Shown here: in pieces, positions 25,311 to 33,634 of the stretch
How positions within the stretch are numbered: the stretch's first letter is position 1
Layout: each line of letters begins with the position of its first letter
DNA from: JBBSEX01 sp038239345
Lineage (GTDB): Bacteria > Acidobacteriota > Terriglobia > Bryobacterales > Bryobacteraceae
Direction: 5' to 3'
Length of the DNA stretch: 64,000 bases
Assembly: GCA_038239345.1 (NCBI GenBank)
Contig: JBBSEX010000019.1
Span: forward strand, 35,425 to 99,424
Translations under genes and position numbers: made by a program
Notes under the pieces: generated by a model
The model's input: the letters and a program-made list of their open reading frames with translations, nothing else
Told to the model about the DNA's origin: nothing
Database searches by the model: none

Positions 25311-26321
25311 CTATGCTGTAGTCGCCGCTCCGATTTTCTTGGTCCACGGCGTTGCCGTCTTAATCGCTTCATTCACGGCATTGATGTTCTTCACGCCGTC
25401 GCCCGAGAGCCAGTCTTCCAGAGCCTTCGCGCCTTGCTTGGCGTACACGGGAATGCCTTCTTTCCAGGTAGCGCGGCCGCAGAGCACGCCGTTATAATCG
25501 GTGCCCGCCTCCGACGCCATAGCCAGCGATTCGATGAAAGCGGCATTGCCAACACCGGCGCTTAAATAGATGAACGGCTTGGTGGCCACTTCCGCGGCGC
25601 GCTTATAAAATTCCTTCGCTTCAGCGCGCGAATAAGCCTTCTCGCCCTTATAGATTGAGCTTCCCTCGACATACTCGGCATTCACCGGAACTTCCACTTT
25701 CAGCACATCGATAAGATAGCCCGGCTTGGAAAACTCTTCCATGCTCTTGATCACAACCTGCGGCTTGATCTTGGCATACTCCAGTGACTTTTCGCCCTTT
25801 CCGTGCGCATCGTAGCCCACGAATTCCAGGAAGTACGGGATCTGATGATACTCACACTCGGCGCCGATACGCTCGACGAAGCGATGCTTTGTATCGTTGA
25901 CGATTTCGGTGTCGAAGGGTGTGTAATAGATCAGAACTTTCACGGCGTTCGCGCCCAGTTCTTTGATTTTTTTTACCGACAAATCGGGCAGCAGATCGGG
26001 CAGCCGTCCCTCGGCGGCATTGTCGTATCCGCTCTTCTCATAAGCCAATAACAGACCGGCATTTTTCGCCCGCAATGCCGCCGCTGGCAAACCGTATTCG
26101 GTATCTAAAAGGATCGCGGTGGCATGCGGTGTCAGGACCTTTACCACCGCCTGCTTGAATTCGGAAAGCATTTCCGGCGTGACCGCATCTTCAGCCACAC
26201 CCTTCGCGCTGGCGATTGCCTTTTGCAAACTGCCGCGTTGATCCATTGCGGCCGCGGCGATGACGTCGTGCTGATTCGATAAAGCTTTAAGGTGGGTCAG
26301 TTTTCCTTGTGAAATTGCCAT
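25311..26321 (-). CDS. Tagatose-1,6-bisphosphate aldolase (LacD-like, class I)
   Basis: 336 aa from the ATG at 26321 (another ATG lies two codons upstream). The family is recognisable from AAAMDQRGSLQKA, LLDTEYGLPA, VKVLIYYTPF (Schiff-base lysine region), FLEFVGYDAHGKGEK, KVEVPVN, PFIYLSAGVG and LCGRATWKEGI. It would cleave tagatose-1,6-bisphosphate, and probably related ketose bisphosphates, to DHAP and glyceraldehyde-3-phosphate. No other tagatose-pathway gene is nearby. It is divergent from the RidA gene. Confidence 0.88.
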   Translation of the reverse strand: MAISQGKLTHLKALSNQHDVIAAAAMDQRGSLQKAIASAKGVAEDAVTPEMLSEFKQAVVKVLTPHATAILLDTEYGLPAAALRAKNAGLLLAYEKSGYDNAAEGRLPDLLPDLSVKKIKELGANAVKVLIYYTPFDTEIVNDTKHRFVERIGAECEYHQIPYFLEFVGYDAHGKGEKSLEYAKIKPQVVIKSMEEFSKPGYLIDVLKVEVPVNAEYVEGSSIYKGEKAYSRAEAKEFYKRAAEVATKPFIYLSAGVGNAAFIESLAMASEAGTDYNGVLCGRATWKEGIPVYAKQGAKALEDWLSGDGVKNINAVNEAIKTATPWTKKIGAATTA

Positions 26322-26366
26322 ATCCACCAGTTTACCCGGATCGCCGAAGCGATATGATTGTCGGCA

Positions 26367-26756
26367 ATGGAACGTATCAACATCTCATCCGGAACGAAGT
26401 GGGAACCCATCGTCGGCTATTCGCGCGCGGTGCGGGTGGGCAACCATGTGCACATCTCAGGGACGACGGCCGTCGGACCGGAAGGCACGCTCATCGGCCA
26501 GAAAGACGCCTATTTGCAGGCCATGCAGACTTTACGAAATATTGAGTCCGCATTGCAGAAAGCGGGAGCCGAACTGCGCCACGTAGTGCGGACCCGGATG
26601 TTCGTCACCAACATCGATCTCTGGGAGGAAATCGGCCGCGCGCACGGCGAGTTTTTCCACGACATCCGGCCGGTAACTTCCATGATTGAAATCAGCCGCC
26701 TGATAGACCCCGACATGATGGTGGAGATTGAAGCCGAAGCGATTGTCGTAGATTAA
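26367..26756 (+). CDS. RidA/YjgF-family enamine/imine deaminase-like protein
   Basis: 129 aa from the ATG at 26367 (a TTG three codons earlier is possible). Family blocks: YSRAVRVGNHVHISGTTAVGP, YLQAMQTLRNIESALQKAGAEL, VVRTRMFVTNID and a C-terminal MVEIEAEAIV. The arginine typical of active RidA near the C-terminal half (VRTRMF) is present. It would hydrolyse reactive enamines from PLP enzymes, though subgroup function is uncertain. Its stop shares two bases with the convergent msrB stop. Confidence 0.88.
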   Translation: MERINISSGTKWEPIVGYSRAVRVGNHVHISGTTAVGPEGTLIGQKDAYLQAMQTLRNIESALQKAGAELRHVVRTRMFVTNIDLWEEIGRAHGEFFHDIRPVTSMIEISRLIDPDMMVEIEAEAIVVD

Positions 26757-27364
26757 ACCGCTTTGACAAATTGCAGCGCCACAGAGTTCATGCAATAGCG
26801 CAGGCCGGTTGGCGCGGGGCCGTCTGGAAACACATGCCCAAGGTGCGCTTCACATCGTTTGCAAATTACTTCGGTGCGCGTTTCAAGAAATTTCGTGTCC
26901 GATTTCGTACTGATGTTTTCGTCCGCAATCGGCTGCCAGAAGCTGGGCCAGCCGGTGCCCGATTCGAACTTCGCATCGGAACCAAATAACGCCGTCGAGC
27001 AGCAAATGCATCGATAAATACCCTTGTCGTGCAGCTTGTTGTAGGGGCCGGTGAACGCGAATTCCGTACCTTCTTTACGCGTCACTCCAAATGCATTTGG
27101 AGTCAGAATTCGACGCCACTCGCCATTCCGCTTGATGATTTTATCTACCGTGACGGGGCCAAGGCGCCGACCGGATTCGGAAAAGTCGATCAGCGTGACC
27201 TTGCCCGGCGTTCCGCTCAGCGCATCGTCGCTGGAATCATGCGAGGGGTTCTGATGCTCGCCCCAATACAGCAGTCCACCCAGCGAAATCGCTCCTAAAA
27301 CAAGCGCCCGCCGGGGAATCGATCTCCCTTCAAGTTTCTGCCGGAACTGTGGAACATCCGTCAT
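26753..27364 (-). CDS. msrB: Peptide-methionine (R)-S-oxide reductase, membrane-anchored
   Basis: 203 aa from the ATG at 27364; longer upstream frames overlap the helicase gene. After RSIPRRALVLGAISLGGLLYW, a Tat-like or plain membrane anchor, comes an MsrB domain: YRCICCSTALF and ICKRCEAHLGHVF supply the four zinc cysteines, SGTGWPSFWQPI binds substrate and the catalytic Cys is in RYCMNSVAL. It repairs methionine-R-sulphoxide, probably outside the cytoplasm. It starts four bases after the second addA-like gene, so it is cotranscribed with that repair operon. Confidence 0.88.
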   Translation of the reverse strand: MTDVPQFRQKLEGRSIPRRALVLGAISLGGLLYWGEHQNPSHDSSDDALSGTPGKVTLIDFSESGRRLGPVTVDKIIKRNGEWRRILTPNAFGVTRKEGTEFAFTGPYNKLHDKGIYRCICCSTALFGSDAKFESGTGWPSFWQPIADENISTKSDTKFLETRTEVICKRCEAHLGHVFPDGPAPTGLRYCMNSVALQFVKAV

Positions 27365-27368
27365 GCGT

Positions 27369-30300
27369 CTACTTATCAGGACGCTGGAACGGTCCGCCGG
27401 GATTCGAAAATCCTGCAAACACCAGCTGTTTTCCCGCCGGACACATTCCCCGATAAAACTCGCAGCGCTTACATTGCTCGCCTGGACGCAGCGGAAAATG
27501 TAGAGTGGACTGCGCCTCGCGAAATTCGCGAACGGATCCAACGGCTTCCTCCATCGCCCGATCGGACAAATCGATTTCCAGCGCCCGATCGGACCGAAGC
27601 AAATACAGATACGCTCGATCAATTCGCCGATCCAGCAACCGCTCTAGTGCAAGTGCGTAGATCCGCAACTGCAGCCCGTACTCCACTGGCGGATCATTCC
27701 GGTCGGTCTTGTAATCCACCAGGATCACTTCTCCGCCCTCCCTGAACCACAAGTCGATCTGGCCCCGCAGAACCACATCTTCCAGCGCGAAAACGAAATC
27801 GAATTCCCGCTCCGCCCGCGATGCCCGCCGGCTTCTGCGCCCTAATTCGCTAGCTGTAAATCGATTCGCCAAAGTTATCGCGGCGGCGTCCTCATTGCCC
27901 GACAGCGTACCCGCCAGAATCGCGTGGACCTGCGTTCCAAGCTCAGCCGCCGGCAAATCTTCGCCATCCACCGCGCCCTGCTTCCGCTCCGCTTCGAAGC
28001 CCAGATAACGACTTAGATAATACTTACGCGGGCAAGCGTGGAATAACGCGATCGAAGTCACGGAAGCATTGGCGTCATATTGATCGGGCGTGGGCGGCCG
28101 CTCGACAAAACGTTCGTCCGGCACCGCGATTGGCGGGCTCGCTACCTCTTCGGGATTCGCGGCGGCGGTCGCCACTATCCGCAAAGCCGGCACCCGCAAG
28201 TGTTCGATCAACTTCCACCATTTCGACGCCGGCCGCGAACTCTCGGCATACGACAGCACCAGATGCTCTTGCGCCCGTGTCATCGCCACATACAACAACC
28301 GATGCTCTTCCGCTTCTTCGCGTTCACAGGCCTTGGCGGTGGCCGCAAGATGCGCCGGATCGGGCTGGCCGGAGTGGGTGACTGGGTCGCGCCAGCGCGC
28401 GCCGAGTCCGTCTTCATTTGTATAACTCAACACCGGACGCCGCCGATCCGCACCCCGTTGCAGAGCCGGCAGAAAGACGATGGGAAATTCCAAACCTTTC
28501 GCCCCATGAATGGACAAGATGCGCACCACATTTCCCGCTTCCCCCGGTGGCGCGTCGGCCTCCGTCTCCGATTCGCGAAGCGCCTCCAAATCGTCCAATA
28601 ACTGCGGCAACGCTTTCGGAGCCTGGGCATGACGATCGCGCAGCAGCGTTAGAAACTTCTCAATATTCGCCCGGGCGCTCTCCGTCAACCCTTGCTCATA
28701 ATTGGATTCTTCCAGAATAGAAAGCAACAGGCGGTCGGGCGATAGCTGCCCGGCGATGGGGCGAAGGCGTGCCAAAAGAAAATTGAATCGGGAAAGCCGC
28801 GCGGCATCATCTTCCGACATCTGAAAGCCGGCGGTTTCAAAAACAGTTTGAGCGACGGCTTCATCCGACAAGCCCACCAGCGGCGAGCGATACACTCCAG
28901 CCAACGCCACCTGATCCAAGGGATTCGCCAGCACCGACAAAAATAGAAGCAGATCGCGCACCTCGCGGCCCTCGAAAAACGTTCGGCCACTCGACACCAA
29001 ATACGGAATGGCAAAGCGTTCCAACTGCCGCTCAATCGGACCCAGACATCCCAAAGTACGAACCAGAATCGCTACGTCGCTATACTGCGCCGGATGCGTG
29101 TCTTTTCCAATCGGCAGCGCCCCCGTAAGCTCGCGAATGCGTCGGGCGATCCAACTGGCTTCGTTTTCCGCGGCCTTATCGCCCGAGCCCGTGATCACTT
29201 CGAGCGATGGCTCTTCCTTCGGCGGAAATGATTTCGCGGCGATGAGTGCCCGATGCTCAATCCCGGTTTGCCCTCCAACCATTTGTTCCACGGCGCGTAG
29301 AATGTCGGCCCGGCTTCGATGATTTTCCCGCAGGTCGTCAACCGCCAGATCACGCCGCAGCAGGCTGGTACGATAACCATCAAACAGCCCAGGGTCCGCA
29401 TGCCGGAATCCATAAATGGACTGGTTAATGTCGCCCACGGCGAAGAAACGGTCCGGCCGCCGCAGTTGATCCAGCAGACGCCACTGCAGGTGATTGGTGT
29501 CCTGCAATTCATCCATCAGAATCGCATCGAAACTAGCGGCTAGCGCAGTCCGCAGATCGTCGTTGCCCTCCAGAAGGCGCAGTGCGATTTCTTCCAGATC
29601 GTTGAAGTCCAGCGCACCCTGCCCGCGCTTTCGTGCCCGATAATCGGCATCCACGCGCGTTAACGCCGCCACTAGCAGCGTTCGCAGGGGGCGATGGAAT
29701 TCGGCGATGAACTCGGCGGCGATCGCCTTCAGCAAGTCCTCCTTTAATTCCTTTGCCGTCGCGCGAGCAAAAGATCCCATCTTCAGGCGGCCGGCATTCG
29801 TCGAAAAGTCGGCGACAAGCGCAAGATGTTCGCGCGTCACGGGAGATTGTGGAAGCGACAAAAACCGCCGTGCCCAAGCCTTGAACGATTCATGTTCCAA
29901 CTGTTGCTTCGGCGTGGCGCCGGCCAGCGATTCGGAAACAACGCGTCGCAAAAGACCGACCCCCCGGCTATGCGATTCGCTGGCAAGCGGCTGGTCCGCG
30001 ATACTCTCTAATGCCACGCCCGCGCTGCGCATCGTTTCGTAGACATCCAGCAGACTTTCCACCAGATCGGGCTGGCGGCCATTTTCCTGCGTACTGATAT
30101 CCAGCGCCTCCAGCAACTGACGCATGGTATGCGGTTGGGCCCGATACAACTCATCCAACGCAGCCTCGGCCGATTCGCGCCTCATCTGCCAGCTCCAGGC
30201 ATCATCAAGAACGGCGAAGTCCGGCGCGAGCCCCGCTAACACCCAGTTCTCCCGAAGCAAGCGCGCGCACAGGCCGTGGATCGTCGATACCGGAGCGCGC

Positions 30301-30545
30301 TCAATGAGAGTGCGGTACTTCTCTTCAGCGGCAAATTCGCGCACCAGGCGATTCTTAATTTCAGTGGCTGCTTTATCGGTGAAGGTGATCGCCAGAATCT
30401 TTTCAGGATTGATGTCACGCTCCCGCACCAGCCATGCAAATCGGGCGATCAATACCGATGTCTTGCCTGACCCTGGCCCCGCGATCACACACACGTCCTG
30501 ACCGGTGCGTTCCACTGCCGCTTGCTGGCCCGGCGTTAGCTCCAC
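27369..30545 (-). CDS. AddA-like UvrD-family helicase-nuclease with Fe-S motif (pair 2)
   Basis: 1058 aa from GTG 30545, which overlaps the upstream stop by ten bases; an ATG at 30614 would overlap by 79. Walker A GPGSGKT (23-29), DELQDTNHLQ, DINQSIYGFRHAD and VRILSIHGAKGLEFPIV give a complete UvrD helicase. The C-terminal nuclease has RGQIDLWF and VDYKTD. Unlike pair 1 AddA, it also carries C838 (FHACPRKYY) and C1025/C1028/C1035, a probable iron-sulphur staple. Likely end-resection helicase-nuclease with the gene upstream. Confidence 0.8.
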   Translation of the reverse strand: MELTPGQQAAVERTGQDVCVIAGPGSGKTSVLIARFAWLVRERDINPEKILAITFTDKAATEIKNRLVREFAAEEKYRTLIERAPVSTIHGLCARLLRENWVLAGLAPDFAVLDDAWSWQMRRESAEAALDELYRAQPHTMRQLLEALDISTQENGRQPDLVESLLDVYETMRSAGVALESIADQPLASESHSRGVGLLRRVVSESLAGATPKQQLEHESFKAWARRFLSLPQSPVTREHLALVADFSTNAGRLKMGSFARATAKELKEDLLKAIAAEFIAEFHRPLRTLLVAALTRVDADYRARKRGQGALDFNDLEEIALRLLEGNDDLRTALAASFDAILMDELQDTNHLQWRLLDQLRRPDRFFAVGDINQSIYGFRHADPGLFDGYRTSLLRRDLAVDDLRENHRSRADILRAVEQMVGGQTGIEHRALIAAKSFPPKEEPSLEVITGSGDKAAENEASWIARRIRELTGALPIGKDTHPAQYSDVAILVRTLGCLGPIERQLERFAIPYLVSSGRTFFEGREVRDLLLFLSVLANPLDQVALAGVYRSPLVGLSDEAVAQTVFETAGFQMSEDDAARLSRFNFLLARLRPIAGQLSPDRLLLSILEESNYEQGLTESARANIEKFLTLLRDRHAQAPKALPQLLDDLEALRESETEADAPPGEAGNVVRILSIHGAKGLEFPIVFLPALQRGADRRRPVLSYTNEDGLGARWRDPVTHSGQPDPAHLAATAKACEREEAEEHRLLYVAMTRAQEHLVLSYAESSRPASKWWKLIEHLRVPALRIVATAAANPEEVASPPIAVPDERFVERPPTPDQYDANASVTSIALFHACPRKYYLSRYLGFEAERKQGAVDGEDLPAAELGTQVHAILAGTLSGNEDAAAITLANRFTASELGRRSRRASRAEREFDFVFALEDVVLRGQIDLWFREGGEVILVDYKTDRNDPPVEYGLQLRIYALALERLLDRRIDRAYLYLLRSDRALEIDLSDRAMEEAVGSVREFREAQSTLHFPLRPGEQCKRCEFYRGMCPAGKQLVFAGFSNPGGPFQRPDK

Positions 30546-33154
30546 TGGCTTGTACCGATCGCCGCCGTCTGCGATTCCACGCGGCAAATATCGCGGAAGG
30601 CGCAGTATGAGCATTTCACCGTATCCGCCGGATCGGCCACAATTCGACCGTCGGTTATCTGGGCGAAGACCTTCGTTGTCTGGGCAACTGCTGAATCGAT
30701 TAATTCCCGCAATCGCGCGGGCGCCGCGTTCTCGCCGATGTCTTGCAGACCGGCGATTGGCAGATGCCATCCATCCCACACCGTACGCTTGCGCAGCCCG
30801 CAATAGAGCATGCCCGCCGGCTCCAGATTGAAAAACTCGCGGGCGGCCAGCATATACAATCCGGCTTGCACCGCGCCACCATCTTCACTACGCTGCAGCA
30901 ATCCGCGGACCTTCTCCGGCGCACTATATTTGTAGTCGATCACCAGTCCGCGGCCGGACTCCACATCCAGCCTATCGATGCGCCCGCGAATCGCTAAACT
31001 CTCGTCCAACTTCAGGGTGAAGGATTCTTCCGTGCGGCTCGCCCAGGCAATTGGTAAGGCGATAAAACCTTCCAGGTGACGCAACAATTCCAGCCTTACG
31101 GCTTCGGTCCGAAATGTTTGCGGGATATTGAACTCGTGTATCGCCCGGGCAAATTCTTCATCCAACAATTCGCCGCAGGGCGATGAATTTCCGCCGATGA
31201 ATCGTGCCAAAACAGCATGTAGAATCGCACCTTGACGCAACGGGTCCAGCCGTTCATTGGGTTTCTTCGGGTGCTCCCGCAAGCGCAATGATTTAGCCGC
31301 GAAGAATTGAAACGGACATTGCAGGAACTGCTCCACGCCGCTAGGTGACAGAACGGAATTCTTCGTGCGAAGATACTCGCGCAGCCCGGCATCATAGATG
31401 ATGGGCAATCGCCGCGGCGCTCGTTCCACTAACGGACGCGGGCGGATGCGGCGGCCATCCAACTGCTCGATAGCGACGCCTCGCAGAAAAAACGACGGCA
31501 GGTTGTCCTCCCCTTTGCCGTTGAATTGCGGATAGCTCAGAACCACCCGCGATGTCGCGCGCGACGTTGCCAGATCGAAAAGGAAGCGCTCCTCCTCTTG
31601 CCGTTCCATCGCGGTTGGCAGCCCGAACCGGCGGCGTGTCGCGTCTGCTAACAGACCATCCTGGCGGTGATAGCGGGGAAACTCGCGCTCAAGCAATCCA
31701 CAGACGAAGACAACGGGAAGCCGCCACTGACGCGCCTCATAAACATCCATGACGTGCACCACGTTGCGTCGCAGATCGGGCACTCGCAACGAAGTCCGCT
31801 CAATGACGGTCCACGCTTCGGCCCAGAATTCCGCCAGCGGCATCGGCTTGCGATCCTTAATTCGCTCCGCCGTTTCCAGGATCGCCCGGCGGAACGCGTC
31901 TAACGCCGCCGGGATCGCTCTCCATGCTGCGATCTGCCGCCGCGTTTCTTCGCCGGTCACCTGTGGGGCGGCAATTAACTGTTCCAGAACGTTCATCTCG
32001 GCAGCCCATTGTGCCGGAGTTCGTTTTAGCTTCCGCCAGGCATCCAAATTCCGCAATTGATTGATGAAGGGATGCGCCGGAAGCAGTGCCAAGCCCTGGG
32101 CGGGAAGCCGCTCACGAAGTTCGAAATCGAACTCATCCATCGACAGACCGCTGACTGGCATCCGTAGCGCCGTCAGTAAAGGGGCCAGATCCCAGTCGGA
32201 AAGCAGAGACTCGATAATCGCCGCGAAATAGCGCGGCAGCGCATCATCGGCCAGCCTCGCGGTGAAATAAAATCGTGCCGGGATGCCAAGCCGTTCGAAG
32301 GTGCCTTCCAGTAACGGCGCGTAACTTGCTTGCGCCCGCAGCACCACAGCCATTTCGCGAAACGCTGTGCCGGCGGCATTCAGCGCAAGAATTCGCCGCC
32401 CAATCTCGCTAACTTCCCGATCGGTAGAGAGCGCGGCGAAGGCAGCCGTGTCGCACTCGTGAGGACGTGTGACTTCGATCTCCTTAAAACCACAATCCCG
32501 CAGCATCGCCCGGGTCCGACCCGCTCCGCTCCAGCCCGGTAAAGTGACCGTTACATTCGACTGCCTGCGAAGAGCCTCCACGACAGTGATTTCCGCTTCG
32601 GTTAAAGAGAAGAAGCCATCCGCAAAGACATGCGTTGCGTTCGTCTGAATTTTCTCCGCCGCCTGGCGCAAACGCGGCGTGCGGAATGCATACCCCTCTC
32701 GTGATAGCCGCATTTCCACTTCGGCGAATAGCGCCGCTAATGCACCTTCATAGCCAACGGCGGCGGAAGCATCGGGCCACTCGCCCAGTTCATCGAACAG
32801 TTCAGAAACGGCAACCTTAAAGCCCGGTAAATCCCGCACGCCTTCGAACTGCTGCGGTCGTAAGGCATCGAGCGCCTCCTTCACAAATAGCCCGAGGCTC
32901 GCCCGTGAAACCGGCTTCGGCGCAAAGGGTTCGATGAATTTCGCCAGCGTCGTAATTTGCCCGGCGCGCAGCACCAAACCTTCGCGCGCCAGTTCATTGC
33001 GCAAGTGTTGCGCCATCGTGGCGGTGGGCACCAGCAGGATTGGGTGGCCGCCTGATCGGACGGCGTCGCGGAACTCGGAGAGAATCCTGGTTGTCTTGCC
33101 CGATGCCAGCGGGCCCAGATAAAGTTTCGCCGGCGCGGGTGTGCTCAGGGTCAA
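30536..33154 (-). CDS. AddB-like nuclease with Walker A and Fe-S cluster (pair 2)
   Basis: 872 aa from a TTG that overlaps the preceding stop (TTGA). The N-terminus has an intact Walker A, GPLASGKT (14-21). The helicase-like core is short relative to pair 1. The C-terminal PD-(D/E)XK nuclease shows IRGRIDRLD, VIDYKY and a VQAGLYMLA motif, with C613 (FLQCPFQFF) and C848/C851/C857 (C-x2-C-x5-C) for an iron-sulphur cluster. It is about 170 residues shorter than pair 1 AddB. Partner of the helicase downstream. Confidence 0.8.
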   Translation of the reverse strand: MTLSTPAPAKLYLGPLASGKTTRILSEFRDAVRSGGHPILLVPTATMAQHLRNELAREGLVLRAGQITTLAKFIEPFAPKPVSRASLGLFVKEALDALRPQQFEGVRDLPGFKVAVSELFDELGEWPDASAAVGYEGALAALFAEVEMRLSREGYAFRTPRLRQAAEKIQTNATHVFADGFFSLTEAEITVVEALRRQSNVTVTLPGWSGAGRTRAMLRDCGFKEIEVTRPHECDTAAFAALSTDREVSEIGRRILALNAAGTAFREMAVVLRAQASYAPLLEGTFERLGIPARFYFTARLADDALPRYFAAIIESLLSDWDLAPLLTALRMPVSGLSMDEFDFELRERLPAQGLALLPAHPFINQLRNLDAWRKLKRTPAQWAAEMNVLEQLIAAPQVTGEETRRQIAAWRAIPAALDAFRRAILETAERIKDRKPMPLAEFWAEAWTVIERTSLRVPDLRRNVVHVMDVYEARQWRLPVVFVCGLLEREFPRYHRQDGLLADATRRRFGLPTAMERQEEERFLFDLATSRATSRVVLSYPQFNGKGEDNLPSFFLRGVAIEQLDGRRIRPRPLVERAPRRLPIIYDAGLREYLRTKNSVLSPSGVEQFLQCPFQFFAAKSLRLREHPKKPNERLDPLRQGAILHAVLARFIGGNSSPCGELLDEEFARAIHEFNIPQTFRTEAVRLELLRHLEGFIALPIAWASRTEESFTLKLDESLAIRGRIDRLDVESGRGLVIDYKYSAPEKVRGLLQRSEDGGAVQAGLYMLAAREFFNLEPAGMLYCGLRKRTVWDGWHLPIAGLQDIGENAAPARLRELIDSAVAQTTKVFAQITDGRIVADPADTVKCSYCAFRDICRVESQTAAIGTSQWS

Positions 33155-33408
33155 GCGATCGCAGTCAACATTGCCCGGATCTCAATCATTGATGCAGGAA
33201 ATCCACTTCGCGCAAGGACGTCATGAACCTCTTCGATGCGTCCCTGATAGGCGGGAAATTCCACGCGCGTGGAGGGGTTATGTTGAATTTCAGGATTAAT
33301 CGGAAATGAGATCTCGGCTAAGGCTTCCAAAAGATCTTCAAGAAGTTTGGGGCTGACGGAAATCCGCACAAGCACCAGTTCGCCTTCACGGCCACGGAGA
33401 GTTGTCAC
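33151..33408 (-). CDS. Small conserved-looking protein leading the second AddAB-like operon, 85 aa
   Basis: Start chosen at GTG 33408 because GGAGG lies five bases upstream (33418-33414). An ATG at 33501 gives 31 more residues but has no Shine-Dalgarno and would put a terminator hairpin inside the coding region. The sequence alternates strands and helices (ELVLVRISVSP, KLLEDLLEALAEI, TRVEFPAY, RIEEVHDVLARSGF), suggesting a small ACT/ferredoxin-like alpha-beta fold. I do not recognise the family for certain. Its stop overlaps the addB-like TTG start, so it is coupled to the nuclease. Confidence 0.55.
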   Translation of the reverse strand: MTTLRGREGELVLVRISVSPKLLEDLLEALAEISFPINPEIQHNPSTRVEFPAYQGRIEEVHDVLARSGFPASMIEIRAMLTAIA

Positions 33409-33436
33409 AATATCCTCCAAGGGCGTTCGGTCGCAT

Positions 33437-33466
33437 AAAAAACCCTGCGGCTGAGGGTCGCAGGGT
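33437..33466 (-). terminator. Terminator-like hairpin upstream of the small gene
   Basis: Minus strand: stem ACCCTGCG (33466-33459) and CGCAGGGT (33449-33442), loop of nine bases, followed by six T residues to 33437. It lies 19 bases before the GGAGG of the 85-aa gene. It either ends transcription of the padR-permease operon or acts as an attenuator in the leader of the repair operon. Confidence 0.65.
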
Positions 33467-33634
33467 ATATAGATTCGCGGAGACCGACTCACCTTTAGCA
33501 TTTTTTTTCGTGGTTGCAATTAGTCGACCTGCAGAACAGATCTAAATCAATCCACGTCAATCGCAGAATATCATCAGTGCGGCATGATTGCAACTCTTTA
33601 ATGTTGCCGCGCGACTGCCATCAGGGCTCGCCGG

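Noticed and set aside
12531..33154. Phage-defence island interpretation of the two helicase-nuclease pairs
   Set aside because: Motifs fit AddAB-type repair enzymes, neighbours are housekeeping genes, and no defence partners (methylase, restriction, toxin) are present.
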